Positions 25,617-32,544 of a stretch of DNA of 64,000 bases are shown in pieces. The notes under the pieces are model-generated. The model saw nothing but the letters and a program-made list of their open reading frames with translations, was not told the origin of the DNA and searched no databases. The stretch's first letter is position 1; every line of letters begins with the position of its first letter. Made by a program: the position numbers and the translations under genes. Location: contig NZ_CP010897.2 in NCBI RefSeq assembly GCF_000934605.2, forward strand, positions 620,001-684,000, given 5' to 3'. The stretch comes from Pandoraea vervacti (GTDB lineage: Bacteria > Pseudomonadota > Gammaproteobacteria > Burkholderiales > Burkholderiaceae).

Positions 25617-26554
25617 GTGCGCTCCTTCGGTGCCTGCGACGATGATTGCGGCGATTGCGGCGCGTGCGCCACGTCGGCCATGCTTGCCGAGGACCGCTCG
25701 CCGCAGTAATCGCTGTCGGAGCAGACGTACATGCGCGTGCCTTCGTCGTCCGTGATGACCTCGTCGAGGAAACTGTCGGTCGCACCGCAGATGGCGCAAT
25801 GCGCGTCCCACTTCTGAATGGCGAACGGGTGATCGTCGAAGTCGAGGCTCTCGACCGACGTGTAGGGCGGGATCGCGTAAAGACGTCGCTCCCGTCCCGC
25901 ACCGAAGAGTTGCAGTGCCGGGTTCATATGCATCTTGGGGTTGTCGAACTTCGGAATCGGCGACGGCGACATCAGATAGCGTCCGTTCACGATCACCGGG
26001 TAGTCGTAGGTCGTGGCGATCGCGCCGTGCCGCACGATGTCTTCATACAGACGCACGCGCATGAGGCCGTACTCGCCCAGCGCATGGAGTTTTCGCGACT
26101 CGTGAATGCGCGGTTCGAGGCGAAACATCGGCTCGGGCATGGGCACCTGATAGACCAGGATCTGCCCCTCGGTGAGCGAGGTTTCCGGAATGCGGTGACG
26201 GGTCTGGATGACGGTGGCCTGCGACGTCTTCGTCGTGGTGGCGACACCGGCCGTGCGCGCGAAGAAGCGGCGGATGTTCACCGCGTTGGTCGTGTCGTCC
26301 GCGCCCTGATCGATGACCTTGAGCGTGTCGTCGGCCCCGATCACCGCAGCGCTGACCTGAATGCCGCCCGTGCCCCAGCCATAGGGCAGCGGCATCTCGC
26401 GGCTGCCGAACGGCACCTGATATCCGGGAATCGCCACGGCCTTGAGCAGACTGCGCCGGATCATGCGCTTGGTGTGTTCGTCGAGGAAGGCAAAGTTGTA
26501 GCCGTGCGCCGTGGACGAGGGCGTCGTGCTTTGCGAGACGGCTGCGTCGCTCAT
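25613..26554 (-). CDS. phnJ: Alpha-D-ribose 1-methylphosphonate 5-phosphate C-P lyase
   Basis: Radical-SAM enzyme that breaks the carbon-phosphorus bond, releasing methane from methylphosphonate or the matching hydrocarbon or amine from other substrates. The unusual cluster motif is complete: C253-x2-C256-x21-C278 for the 4Fe-4S cluster and C284, the proposed thiyl residue, six positions after C278 (CSDSDYC). The protein has 313 residues, longer than E. coli PhnJ because of a Ser/Gln-rich tail after the cysteine region. Start and stop both overlap neighbours by ATGA, so phnI-phnJ-phnK are translationally coupled, fitting the fixed stoichiometry of the complex. Confidence 0.97.
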   Translation of the reverse strand: MSDAAVSQSTTPSSTAHGYNFAFLDEHTKRMIRRSLLKAVAIPGYQVPFGSREMPLPYGWGTGGIQVSAAVIGADDTLKVIDQGADDTTNAVNIRRFFARTAGVATTTKTSQATVIQTRHRIPETSLTEGQILVYQVPMPEPMFRLEPRIHESRKLHALGEYGLMRVRLYEDIVRHGAIATTYDYPVIVNGRYLMSPSPIPKFDNPKMHMNPALQLFGAGRERRLYAIPPYTSVESLDFDDHPFAIQKWDAHCAICGATDSFLDEVITDDEGTRMYVCSDSDYCGERSSASMADVAHAPQSPQSSSQAPKERT

Positions 26555-27810
26555 GCGGCCTCCTGAGTGTTGTGAACCGCGGGTGAGGCGGCGCCGGCTT
26601 CGGTGGGTGCGGTGGGTGTCCCGTACTTCGCGGCGTGCTCGGCGCGCAGGCGGCGCACCAGTTCCAGTTCGGCCTGAAAGTCGACGTAATGCGGCAACTT
26701 CAGGTGCTGCACGAAACCCGAGGCTTCGACGTTATCGCTGTGATACAGCACGAATTCCTGTTGTTGCGCAGGCGAGTTCGCTTCGTCGCCCAACTCGCTC
26801 GTGCGCAGTGCGCGGTCCACCAGCGACATGGCCATGGCCTTGCGTTCGTTGTGGCCGAACGTCAGGCCGTAGCCTTGCGTGAACTGCGGCGGGGTCTCCC
26901 GGTTGCCGCCGAATTGCGTAACCATCTGACACTCCGTCACGGCGATCTCGCCAATGTCGATGGCGAAGCCGAGTTCCTCCGGTTCGATTTCGATCGACAC
27001 CTGACCGAGACGGATTTCGCCGGCGAACGGGTGATCGTTGCCATAGCCGCGCTGCGTCGAGTAACCCAGCGCCAGCAGAAAGCCTTCATCGCCGCGTGCG
27101 AGGTTTTGCAGGCGCGCGGTGCGCGACGCCGGCGTGAAAAGCGGCGAATGCACGAGGTCGTGCGGCTCCGGGTCGCCGCCGTTGGCGCTGCCATTGGCAT
27201 GGAGCGCTTCGAGAAGCCCGTCGCGCTTCATGATGTCGGTCACGCGCGTGGTGGCGGCAATGGGCGGCACCTCCGGGATATCTGCCATATCAGGCACATC
27301 CGGGGACGGGGTTGAACCACTCGCCGTGCGTGGCGCACCGGCGGCCGGCGCGGCGCCGGCGGCGGGTATTTCTCCCGGAAGCGTTGCGCCGCACGTCTCA
27401 CCTTCGGCCAGCAAGGCAAAGTCGAGCAGACGCTGGGTGTAGTCGTACGTCGCGCCTAGCACCTGACCGCCGGGCACGTCCTTGAACGTGGCGGAGATGC
27501 GGCGCGACAAACGCATCGATGCCGTGTCGATGGGGCGGGTCGTACCCAGGCGCGGCAGGGTCGTGCGATACGCGCGCAGCAGGAAGATGGCTTCGACGAG
27601 ATCGCCCGCCGCCTGCTTGATGGCCAGCGCCGCGAGCGTTTCGTCATACAGCGCGCCTTCGCTCATCACACGCGCGACGGCCAGACGCATCTGCTCGCGA
27701 ATCTGCGTCACGCTCAGCGCGGGGACATCGGGATTGCCACGTCGCGCCTTGGCGAGCAGATCCCAGGATTGTTCGATGGCGCGTTCGCCACCTTTGACTG
27801 CGACGTACAT
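26551..27810 (-). CDS. phnI: C-P lyase core subunit PhnI
   Basis: Catalytic core subunit of PhnGHI(J), which displaces adenine from ATP to make ribosyl-phosphonate triphosphate. Family blocks include MYVAVKGGERAIEQSW at the N-terminus, then FGHNERKAMAMSLVDRAL and HSDNVEASGFVQHLKLPHYV. The protein has 419 residues, about 65 more than E. coli PhnI. Most of the excess is a Pro/Ala/Ser-rich low-complexity stretch at about 141-188, and the rest is a C-terminal tail. The start (TGATG overlap with phnH) has a GAGG ribosome site. The key residues outside the insertion look intact. Confidence 0.95.
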   Translation of the reverse strand: MYVAVKGGERAIEQSWDLLAKARRGNPDVPALSVTQIREQMRLAVARVMSEGALYDETLAALAIKQAAGDLVEAIFLLRAYRTTLPRLGTTRPIDTASMRLSRRISATFKDVPGGQVLGATYDYTQRLLDFALLAEGETCGATLPGEIPAAGAAPAAGAPRTASGSTPSPDVPDMADIPEVPPIAATTRVTDIMKRDGLLEALHANGSANGGDPEPHDLVHSPLFTPASRTARLQNLARGDEGFLLALGYSTQRGYGNDHPFAGEIRLGQVSIEIEPEELGFAIDIGEIAVTECQMVTQFGGNRETPPQFTQGYGLTFGHNERKAMAMSLVDRALRTSELGDEANSPAQQQEFVLYHSDNVEASGFVQHLKLPHYVDFQAELELVRRLRAEHAAKYGTPTAPTEAGAASPAVHNTQEAA

Positions 27811-28445
27811 CAGCAAACCTCCACGTACGTAGTTCGCGGCACGCCGAGCACGGTATCGCCCGAGGCGATCAGCAGGTCGAGACCGGCGGGAAAGCGCGGC
27901 GCCAGTGCGGCGCGTGCTTGCCAGAAGGCAGCATCCAGACCGCCGACGGCGACGTCCGCATGGGTCTTGATGCCGGGGCCCCGCAGACGAAGATGAAGTC
28001 CTGCGTCGGTGGCGTGGCCTTCGGCGAGCGTGGGCACATCGACGATCAGCGTGGCGCTGTGCTCCGGCGATTCGGCCGTGCCAAAGGCGAGGTGCGTCAG
28101 CGCGGGACAACGGGCGGGGTCGGTGAGCAGCGCGAATTGCGCGTTCGCCAGTGCGCGCTCGCCGCTGAGCAGCGGCGCGCCCGTGTGAAAGCGAAGTGCG
28201 CTCGACACCTCGGCGAGCGGGACTTGCAGCCATACGGATGTGGTTGCGTCGGCCAGCGCGAGGAGGGTGGCACGCGCGGCAATGCTGGCTTCGTCGCTCG
28301 GGGCGAGTCGCGGGCCAACGCTTCGCAGGCGACCGGGACGCGCGAGGGCGTCGAGCACGGCGCGGAACACGCCTTGCGCGTCATGGACGGCGTCGTCGAA
28401 ACCGGGTTGCAGTGCCGACCAGTCGGGCATCGGTGCGCTCAACAT
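27810..28445 (-). CDS. phnH: C-P lyase core subunit PhnH
   Basis: Subunit of the PhnGHIJ core with a fold related to PLP-dependent transferases but without a cofactor lysine. The N-terminus LQPGFDDAVHDAQGVFRAVL and the motifs LSGERALANAQFALL and LRGPGIKTHADVAVGG are typical. The ATG directly abuts the phnG stop; a second ATG (MPDWSALQPG) five codons in could also be used. The protein has 211 residues. It is followed by phnI with a TGATG overlap. Confidence 0.93.
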   Translation of the reverse strand: MLSAPMPDWSALQPGFDDAVHDAQGVFRAVLDALARPGRLRSVGPRLAPSDEASIAARATLLALADATTSVWLQVPLAEVSSALRFHTGAPLLSGERALANAQFALLTDPARCPALTHLAFGTAESPEHSATLIVDVPTLAEGHATDAGLHLRLRGPGIKTHADVAVGGLDAAFWQARAALAPRFPAGLDLLIASGDTVLGVPRTTYVEVC

Positions 28446-28937
28446 TCAGGCCTCCCTGACCATGGTGAAGAACTCGACGCGGCTCGCGGCCGTGTCGGCA
28501 TCGTTCTGCGAGGCAGCCGCAGTCAGGCGCTGTGAAATGGCGGTGAGCGCTCCGGCGGCGAGCATGCTGCGGTGCTGCGGCGTCTGCATGAGGGCGTCCA
28601 GGCGCGCGACACGCACCGCGCGTTCGGCATCGCGTCCCAGCACGTAGCCCGTGCCGACCACGCCGTCCTGCTGGCGCAGCGTGCAACGCGTGACGGTCGT
28701 CTCGCCAAGGTTGAAACGATCCCCGCTGCCCCCGACGCGGCCCTGCACCATGACGAGGCCGGTCTGCGGCGCGCGCAACCAGATGAATTCAGGAGCGTCG
28801 GGGCAACAGGCGAGCGCGTCGTCGAGTTCGTCGCGCGTTGCGCGGGCAAACAACGCCAGCCACTTTGCGCGGTCGATCTGCGCCTGCCGGGCGTCGTCGT
28901 CCTCGTCATGCGTGGTGTCGGAAGTTGTGATTGGCAT
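28446..28937 (-). CDS. phnG: C-P lyase core subunit PhnG
   Basis: Small subunit of the C-P lyase core complex and first gene of phnGHIJKLM. Family sequence includes RAKWLALFARATRDELD, RVGGSGDRFNLGETTVTRC and GYVLGRDAERAVRVARLDAL. The protein has 163 residues. The ATG lies only 5 nt from the inverted repeat shared with phnF, and I see no clear ribosome-binding site in front of it, so translation may be weakly initiated or leaderless. The first 18 residues are acidic and poorly conserved, so a later start cannot be excluded. Confidence 0.92.
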   Translation of the reverse strand: MPITTSDTTHDEDDDARQAQIDRAKWLALFARATRDELDDALACCPDAPEFIWLRAPQTGLVMVQGRVGGSGDRFNLGETTVTRCTLRQQDGVVGTGYVLGRDAERAVRVARLDALMQTPQHRSMLAAGALTAISQRLTAAASQNDADTAASRVEFFTMVREA

Positions 28938-28941
28938 AATT

Positions 28942-28957
28942 GTCTAGTCGTATAGAC
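28942..28957. promoter_or_regulatory. Inverted repeat between phnG and phnF, likely PhnF operator
   Basis: GTCTA-N6-TAGAC is a perfect 5-bp inverted repeat in the 51-bp gap between divergent phnG and phnF. HutC-subfamily GntR regulators bind short palindromes of GT/AC type, and mycobacterial PhnF recognises a TATAGAC-containing site, so autorepression and control of phnG-M are plausible. Confidence 0.55.
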
Positions 28958-28988
28958 GTGTGTATGATCGCAGTGCTTTCAGTGAGGT

Positions 28989-29792
28989 ATGGCTCGCGAT
29001 CTCATTACAACTTTGCGGGGTGTCAATTTGATGACAGCACAACTCGAACGGGGCAGCGGCGTGGCCGTGTGGCGGCAGATCGCGCAGATTCTGGCCACCG
29101 AAATCGGTGAGCGGCGATATGGCGAGGGATTGCCGGACGATCGCTTGCCGAGCGAGACGGATCTGGCCCTTCGATTTGGCGTGAATCGTCATACGGTGCG
29201 TCGGGCCATTCTCGGGCTGGCCGAGCAGGGGCTCGTGAACGTCGAACACGGTCGCGGTACGTTCGTGCAGGCGGCGGCCATCGGATATGTAATCGGGCGC
29301 CGCACACGCTTTACCGAGAACCTGACGCAGAACCATCTGAAGACTGCGCAGCAGATCGTCTCGGCGCACAAGCTCAAGGCGGAAGGCAGCGTTGCGCAGG
29401 CGCTCGGACTGCGCGCCGGTGCGCCCGTGTATCGGCTTGAACTGGTGCGCCGCAGCCTCGACCCACAGGGCATCGAACTGCCGTTGGCCTACAGCGAGAA
29501 CTGGTTTCCGGCGACGCGTTTTCCCGACTTCCCGGGAGTTTTCGAACAACACGACACCATCAGCGCGGCGCTCGCCGTCTTCGGTGTGACGGACTACACG
29601 CGTCGCGAGAGTCGCATCGGCGCGCGCTTGCCCGATAGCGACATCGCGCGCCATCTCGGCATCAATCGTCAGCAGCCGGTGCTGAGCGTGGAGAGCACCG
29701 ACGTGGACGAAGCGGGCAAATCGATCAAGTACGGCATCGCCTATTTCCCGGCGGATCGCATGCAACTCGTGGTGCAGGGGGACACGCCATGA
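28989..29792 (+). CDS. phnF: Phosphonate-responsive GntR/HutC-family regulator
   Basis: A 267-residue regulator of the HutC subfamily. The winged helix includes WRQIAQILATEIGERRYGEG, LPSETDLALRFGVNRHTVRR and VEHGRGTFV; the UTRA effector domain follows (LPLAYSENWFPATRFPDF, ARLPDSDIARHLGI). It is divergent from phnG-M across a palindrome and is presumed to repress both sides until a phosphonate-derived ligand binds. The chosen ATG has GAGG unusually close; ATG 29031 is an alternative. Its stop overlaps the start of the DUF1045 gene. Confidence 0.92.
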   Translation: MARDLITTLRGVNLMTAQLERGSGVAVWRQIAQILATEIGERRYGEGLPDDRLPSETDLALRFGVNRHTVRRAILGLAEQGLVNVEHGRGTFVQAAAIGYVIGRRTRFTENLTQNHLKTAQQIVSAHKLKAEGSVAQALGLRAGAPVYRLELVRRSLDPQGIELPLAYSENWFPATRFPDFPGVFEQHDTISAALAVFGVTDYTRRESRIGARLPDSDIARHLGINRQQPVLSVESTDVDEAGKSIKYGIAYFPADRMQLVVQGDTP

Positions 29793-30574
29793 CCGGCGCG
29801 GCGAATGACGCGTCGCCACAGGCGCTCGATCTTCGCGTTGCGCGTTTCGCGATTTACTACGCGCCGCCCGCCGGTTCGTGCTGGTGGAACGAAGGCAGCC
29901 GCTGGCTGGGGCGTGATGCGCTTGCGCGGCGTGAGCTCAGCGCGCCGAATGTGCCGGGCTTGTCGCGTTCGTTATCCGCGTTGACGGCCGATCCTCGTCG
30001 TTATGGTTTGCACGCCACGCTCAAGGCGCCGATGCGACTGGCGCCGCAGGTGCAATTGCGCGAGCTGACAAACATCGCGGGCGTAGTGGCCGCGCGTCAT
30101 GCGCCATTCGATCTCGCGATGCAGGCGGACGTGATCGGCACGGACCATGGCAAGCGTGCGGGTTTCGTCGCATTGCGCCCTGGGACCTGCTCGGCGGGCA
30201 ACATCGCAAGCGACGCAGCAAACACTGCGGCGATCAACGCGCTTGCGGCGGATTGTGTCGAAGCTTTCGACGTTTTGCGAGCGCCGCTCGACGACGCCGA
30301 CCTGGCGAAGCGTCAGCCGGCGTCGCTGACATCCCGGCAACGCGAACGGCTCGCCCAATGGGGCTACCCGTATGTGTTCGACGAATTCCGTTTTCACGTG
30401 ACGTTGTCAGATCGGGTCGACGCGGCAGATGCGCGCGTGATGATCGACTGGTGGCAGCCGCGGGCGCAGGCGCTCGGTCCGATGCGTGTCGACAGTCTTG
30501 CGATCTTCGTCCAGCCGACGCCGGACGATCCGTTCCATGTCTTCGCGCGTTTCGCTTTTGGAAAAGCCGCATGA
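29789..30574 (+). CDS. DUF1045 phosphonate-operon protein, 2H phosphoesterase-like
   Basis: A 261-residue protein found in phosphonate operons (the TIGR03223/DUF1045 type, recognised from sequence character and context). It contains two HxTx motifs, His75-Ala-Thr77-Leu and His203-Val-Thr205-Leu, about 128 residues apart. This is the hallmark of 2H phosphoesterases, which open cyclic phosphodiesters. Overlaps of 4 nt couple it to phnF and phnN. phnP, whose product opens phosphoribosyl 1,2-cyclic phosphate just before the PhnN step, is not in this window. I infer that this protein may do that reaction; the function is not proven by sequence. Confidence 0.85.
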   Translation: MTGAANDASPQALDLRVARFAIYYAPPAGSCWWNEGSRWLGRDALARRELSAPNVPGLSRSLSALTADPRRYGLHATLKAPMRLAPQVQLRELTNIAGVVAARHAPFDLAMQADVIGTDHGKRAGFVALRPGTCSAGNIASDAANTAAINALAADCVEAFDVLRAPLDDADLAKRQPASLTSRQRERLAQWGYPYVFDEFRFHVTLSDRVDAADARVMIDWWQPRAQALGPMRVDSLAIFVQPTPDDPFHVFARFAFGKAA

Positions 30575-31143
30575 ATCACGCACGTCTGTATTACGTGATG
30601 GGGCCGTCCGGCGCGGGCAAGGACTCGTTGCTCGCCTACGCACGACGGCAACTCGATCGGGAGCCACCCGGTGGCGGGCCGGTGTTGTTCGCGCATCGTT
30701 ACATCACGCGCGCGCCGAGCGACGGCGAGAACCATATTGCGCTGACGCACGAGGCGTTTGCGTTGCGGCATTCGCTCGGTTGTTTCGCGCTCGACTGGCA
30801 CAGTCATGATTGCCGTTATGGCATCGGTGTGGAGATCGACGCGTGGATGGCGGCGGGCGCGAATGTCGTCGTGAACGGTTCGCGCGCATTTCTTTCGCAG
30901 GCGGTCGAGCGCTATGGCGAGCGTCTGCATCTCGTGGAGATTCGCGTCGATCCGGAAGTGCGCGCGAGGCGTCTTGCGAATCGTGGACGCGAAACGGGCG
31001 CGGCGCTGGACAAGCGCGTCACCCATCGTGTCGAATGGACGCCGCCGCAAGGCATTCCCCTCACGATCATCGACAACGATGGCGCCCTTGAGGCGGCTGG
31101 CGATCGACTGGTTGCCTTGCTTGCGTCGCCCGCAGGGCGTTAG
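30571..31143 (+). CDS. phnN: Ribose 1,5-bisphosphate phosphokinase
   Basis: Guanylate-kinase-like enzyme that converts ribose 1,5-bisphosphate to PRPP, the last step of the C-P lyase pathway. Walker A GPSGAGKDS is at 11-19. Family blocks include RYITRAPSDGENHIALTHEAF, GCFALDWHSHDCRYGIG and VVNGSRAFLSQAVERY. The protein has 190 residues. The ATG overlaps the stop of the DUF1045 gene (ATGA), so the kinase and the putative cyclic phosphodiesterase are translationally coupled, as expected for consecutive steps. Confidence 0.95.
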   Translation: MNHARLYYVMGPSGAGKDSLLAYARRQLDREPPGGGPVLFAHRYITRAPSDGENHIALTHEAFALRHSLGCFALDWHSHDCRYGIGVEIDAWMAAGANVVVNGSRAFLSQAVERYGERLHLVEIRVDPEVRARRLANRGRETGAALDKRVTHRVEWTPPQGIPLTIIDNDGALEAAGDRLVALLASPAGR

Positions 31144-31196
31144 GCGGGCTTCAGGCGTGTAGTCGGGGATGCCTTACGGTCGGCGCGGTCATCCGC

Positions 31197-31754
31197 CTAT
31201 GTTGCCAGACTGTCGAGCAGGCAATCGAGCGCTCGCCGATAGGCGCTGTCGTCGGGGGCGGTCGGCGCGGTGAACGTGCCGTCGCCAGACGAGGGAAGCC
31301 CGCTGCCGTGCGCGTGGTCGATCAGGATATCCCGCCATAGCTCGGGTTCCGGCGTCACGGTTTGCAGCAGCGCGGTGAGCCGGTCCGTGATCTCGCGCGT
31401 GACGCCGGCGAACGCGGCGGGGGTCGCAAAGATCGCGAGCGTCAGTTGCGGATGGCGGCGCACGGCGTCGTGATAGCGGATCAATATCTCGCGAATGTCT
31501 TCGCGGCATGTCCCATGGGCTTCGATGCCCTTGAGCACTTTCGCATACACCTCATCCGACAAGGCGCGCAGCAATCCGGCATGGTCCTCGACATGGTGAT
31601 AAAGACTCATCGGCGTGACACCGAGCCGACTGGCAAGCGCGCGCATGCCCAATCCCTGTCCCCCGCGTTCGTCCAGCAGCGCGAGCGCTGCGTGCAGAAT
31701 CATCTCGCGTGTGACACCCGTTCCCTGCGCGGGCCTGCCGCGAGGGCGGCTCAT
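31197..31754 (-). CDS. TetR-family transcriptional regulator
   Basis: A 185-residue regulator with a TetR N-terminal helix-turn-helix (TREMILHAALALLDERGGQG, ALASRLGVTPMSLYHHVEDH) and a TetR-C-like all-helical ligand domain. Its ATG overlaps the stop of the reductase gene upstream (ATGA), so the two are co-transcribed from the promoter near 32.3 kb. It probably controls the reductase gene and itself. Nothing in the sequence connects it directly with phosphonate metabolism; it may be an unrelated passenger between phn modules. Confidence 0.88.
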   Translation of the reverse strand: MSRPRGRPAQGTGVTREMILHAALALLDERGGQGLGMRALASRLGVTPMSLYHHVEDHAGLLRALSDEVYAKVLKGIEAHGTCREDIREILIRYHDAVRRHPQLTLAIFATPAAFAGVTREITDRLTALLQTVTPEPELWRDILIDHAHGSGLPSSGDGTFTAPTAPDDSAYRRALDCLLDSLAT

Positions 31755-32287
31755 GCGACGACCCGGTAGGTGGACTGCACCAGTCCCGACGCAAAGTGCC
31801 GGCTTCCGATCAGTTGCAGATCGATGTCCCTCGTGAGCGCGCCGAAAAGCGGTTTTCCCGCACCGATCAGCAACGGCACCGTCGTCACGACGAGGTCGGC
31901 GATCAGCCCTTCGCGCAGGAACGACTGAATCACCTGCCCGCCGTCGACATAAATCCGCTTCACGTTCTCGGCCGCCAGCGCATGCAGCAGCGCGCCGGGT
32001 GACAGATCGGAAAAGCGCACCTTGCCCTTGAGCGCGTCGGGCACCGGCGTGCGCGCCAGTTGTCTGGACAGGACCGTCACGGGCAGTGGATAAGTCCACG
32101 GTCCCATCGCCAGCACCTTCTCGTAGGTGCCGCGTCCCATCACGATCGCATCCTTGTCGGCGATGAACGCGGTATAGCCGTGATCTTCCGTGGGGTCGTC
32201 CCGTTGCAGCAACCAATCGATGTCGCCATCGGGTCGGGCGATATAGCCATCGAGGCTGGCGGCAATGAAAACATGGGCTGTCGTCAT
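31751..32287 (-). CDS. Dihydrofolate reductase/RibD C-terminal family protein
   Basis: A 178-residue protein of the RibD-C/DHFR-like superfamily. It starts with HVFIAASLDGYIARPDGDIDW and includes the NADPH-site block IVMGRGTYEKVLAMG and the GGQVIQSFL motif. Most such stand-alone proteins are uncharacterised reductases; few are true dihydrofolate reductases. A folate-linked role would fit the nearby GcvT-domain flavoprotein and purU, but sequence alone does not show it. It is divergent from the flavoprotein gene. Confidence 0.85.
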   Translation of the reverse strand: MTTAHVFIAASLDGYIARPDGDIDWLLQRDDPTEDHGYTAFIADKDAIVMGRGTYEKVLAMGPWTYPLPVTVLSRQLARTPVPDALKGKVRFSDLSPGALLHALAAENVKRIYVDGGQVIQSFLREGLIADLVVTTVPLLIGAGKPLFGALTRDIDLQLIGSRHFASGLVQSTYRVVA

Positions 32288-32443
32288 GGCGTGATTCGTC
32301 GATATTTATACGGCGTATATTTTTGCGCAAGTCAGGGCGAAACGCAAGTTGCGGCGGGCCATAAACGACGGCGCCATCCGAGGGAGCATGGCTAACGGCT
32401 CCGTCATCGATGCAGCGATGGATGTTGCGATATGTGTTGTAAT

Positions 32444-32460
32444 GTTGCAAATTATTGCAA
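32444..32460. promoter_or_regulatory. Candidate operator upstream of the FAD/GcvT gene
   Basis: GTTGCAAATTATTGCAA has two palindromic TTGCAA hexamers separated by 4 bp, in an AT-rich patch about 85 nt before the flavoprotein start. A very similar string (GTTGCATATTATTGGCAA) lies at 44805-44822 upstream of phnS. Confidence 0.4.
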
Positions 32461-32544
32461 TGACGACGAAATTTGCGTAGTCTCGCCTCATCGCCTACGA
32501 CAATTGCCCGGCATTGACCGGTGCGAGCCTTCCGGAGTCAGTCC

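Noticed and set aside
26551..28233. Longer PhnI reading frame starting at 28233
   Set aside because: The extra 141 codons overlap phnH in another frame and are Arg/Ala-rich; the TGATG junction at 27810 with GAGG is the natural start.
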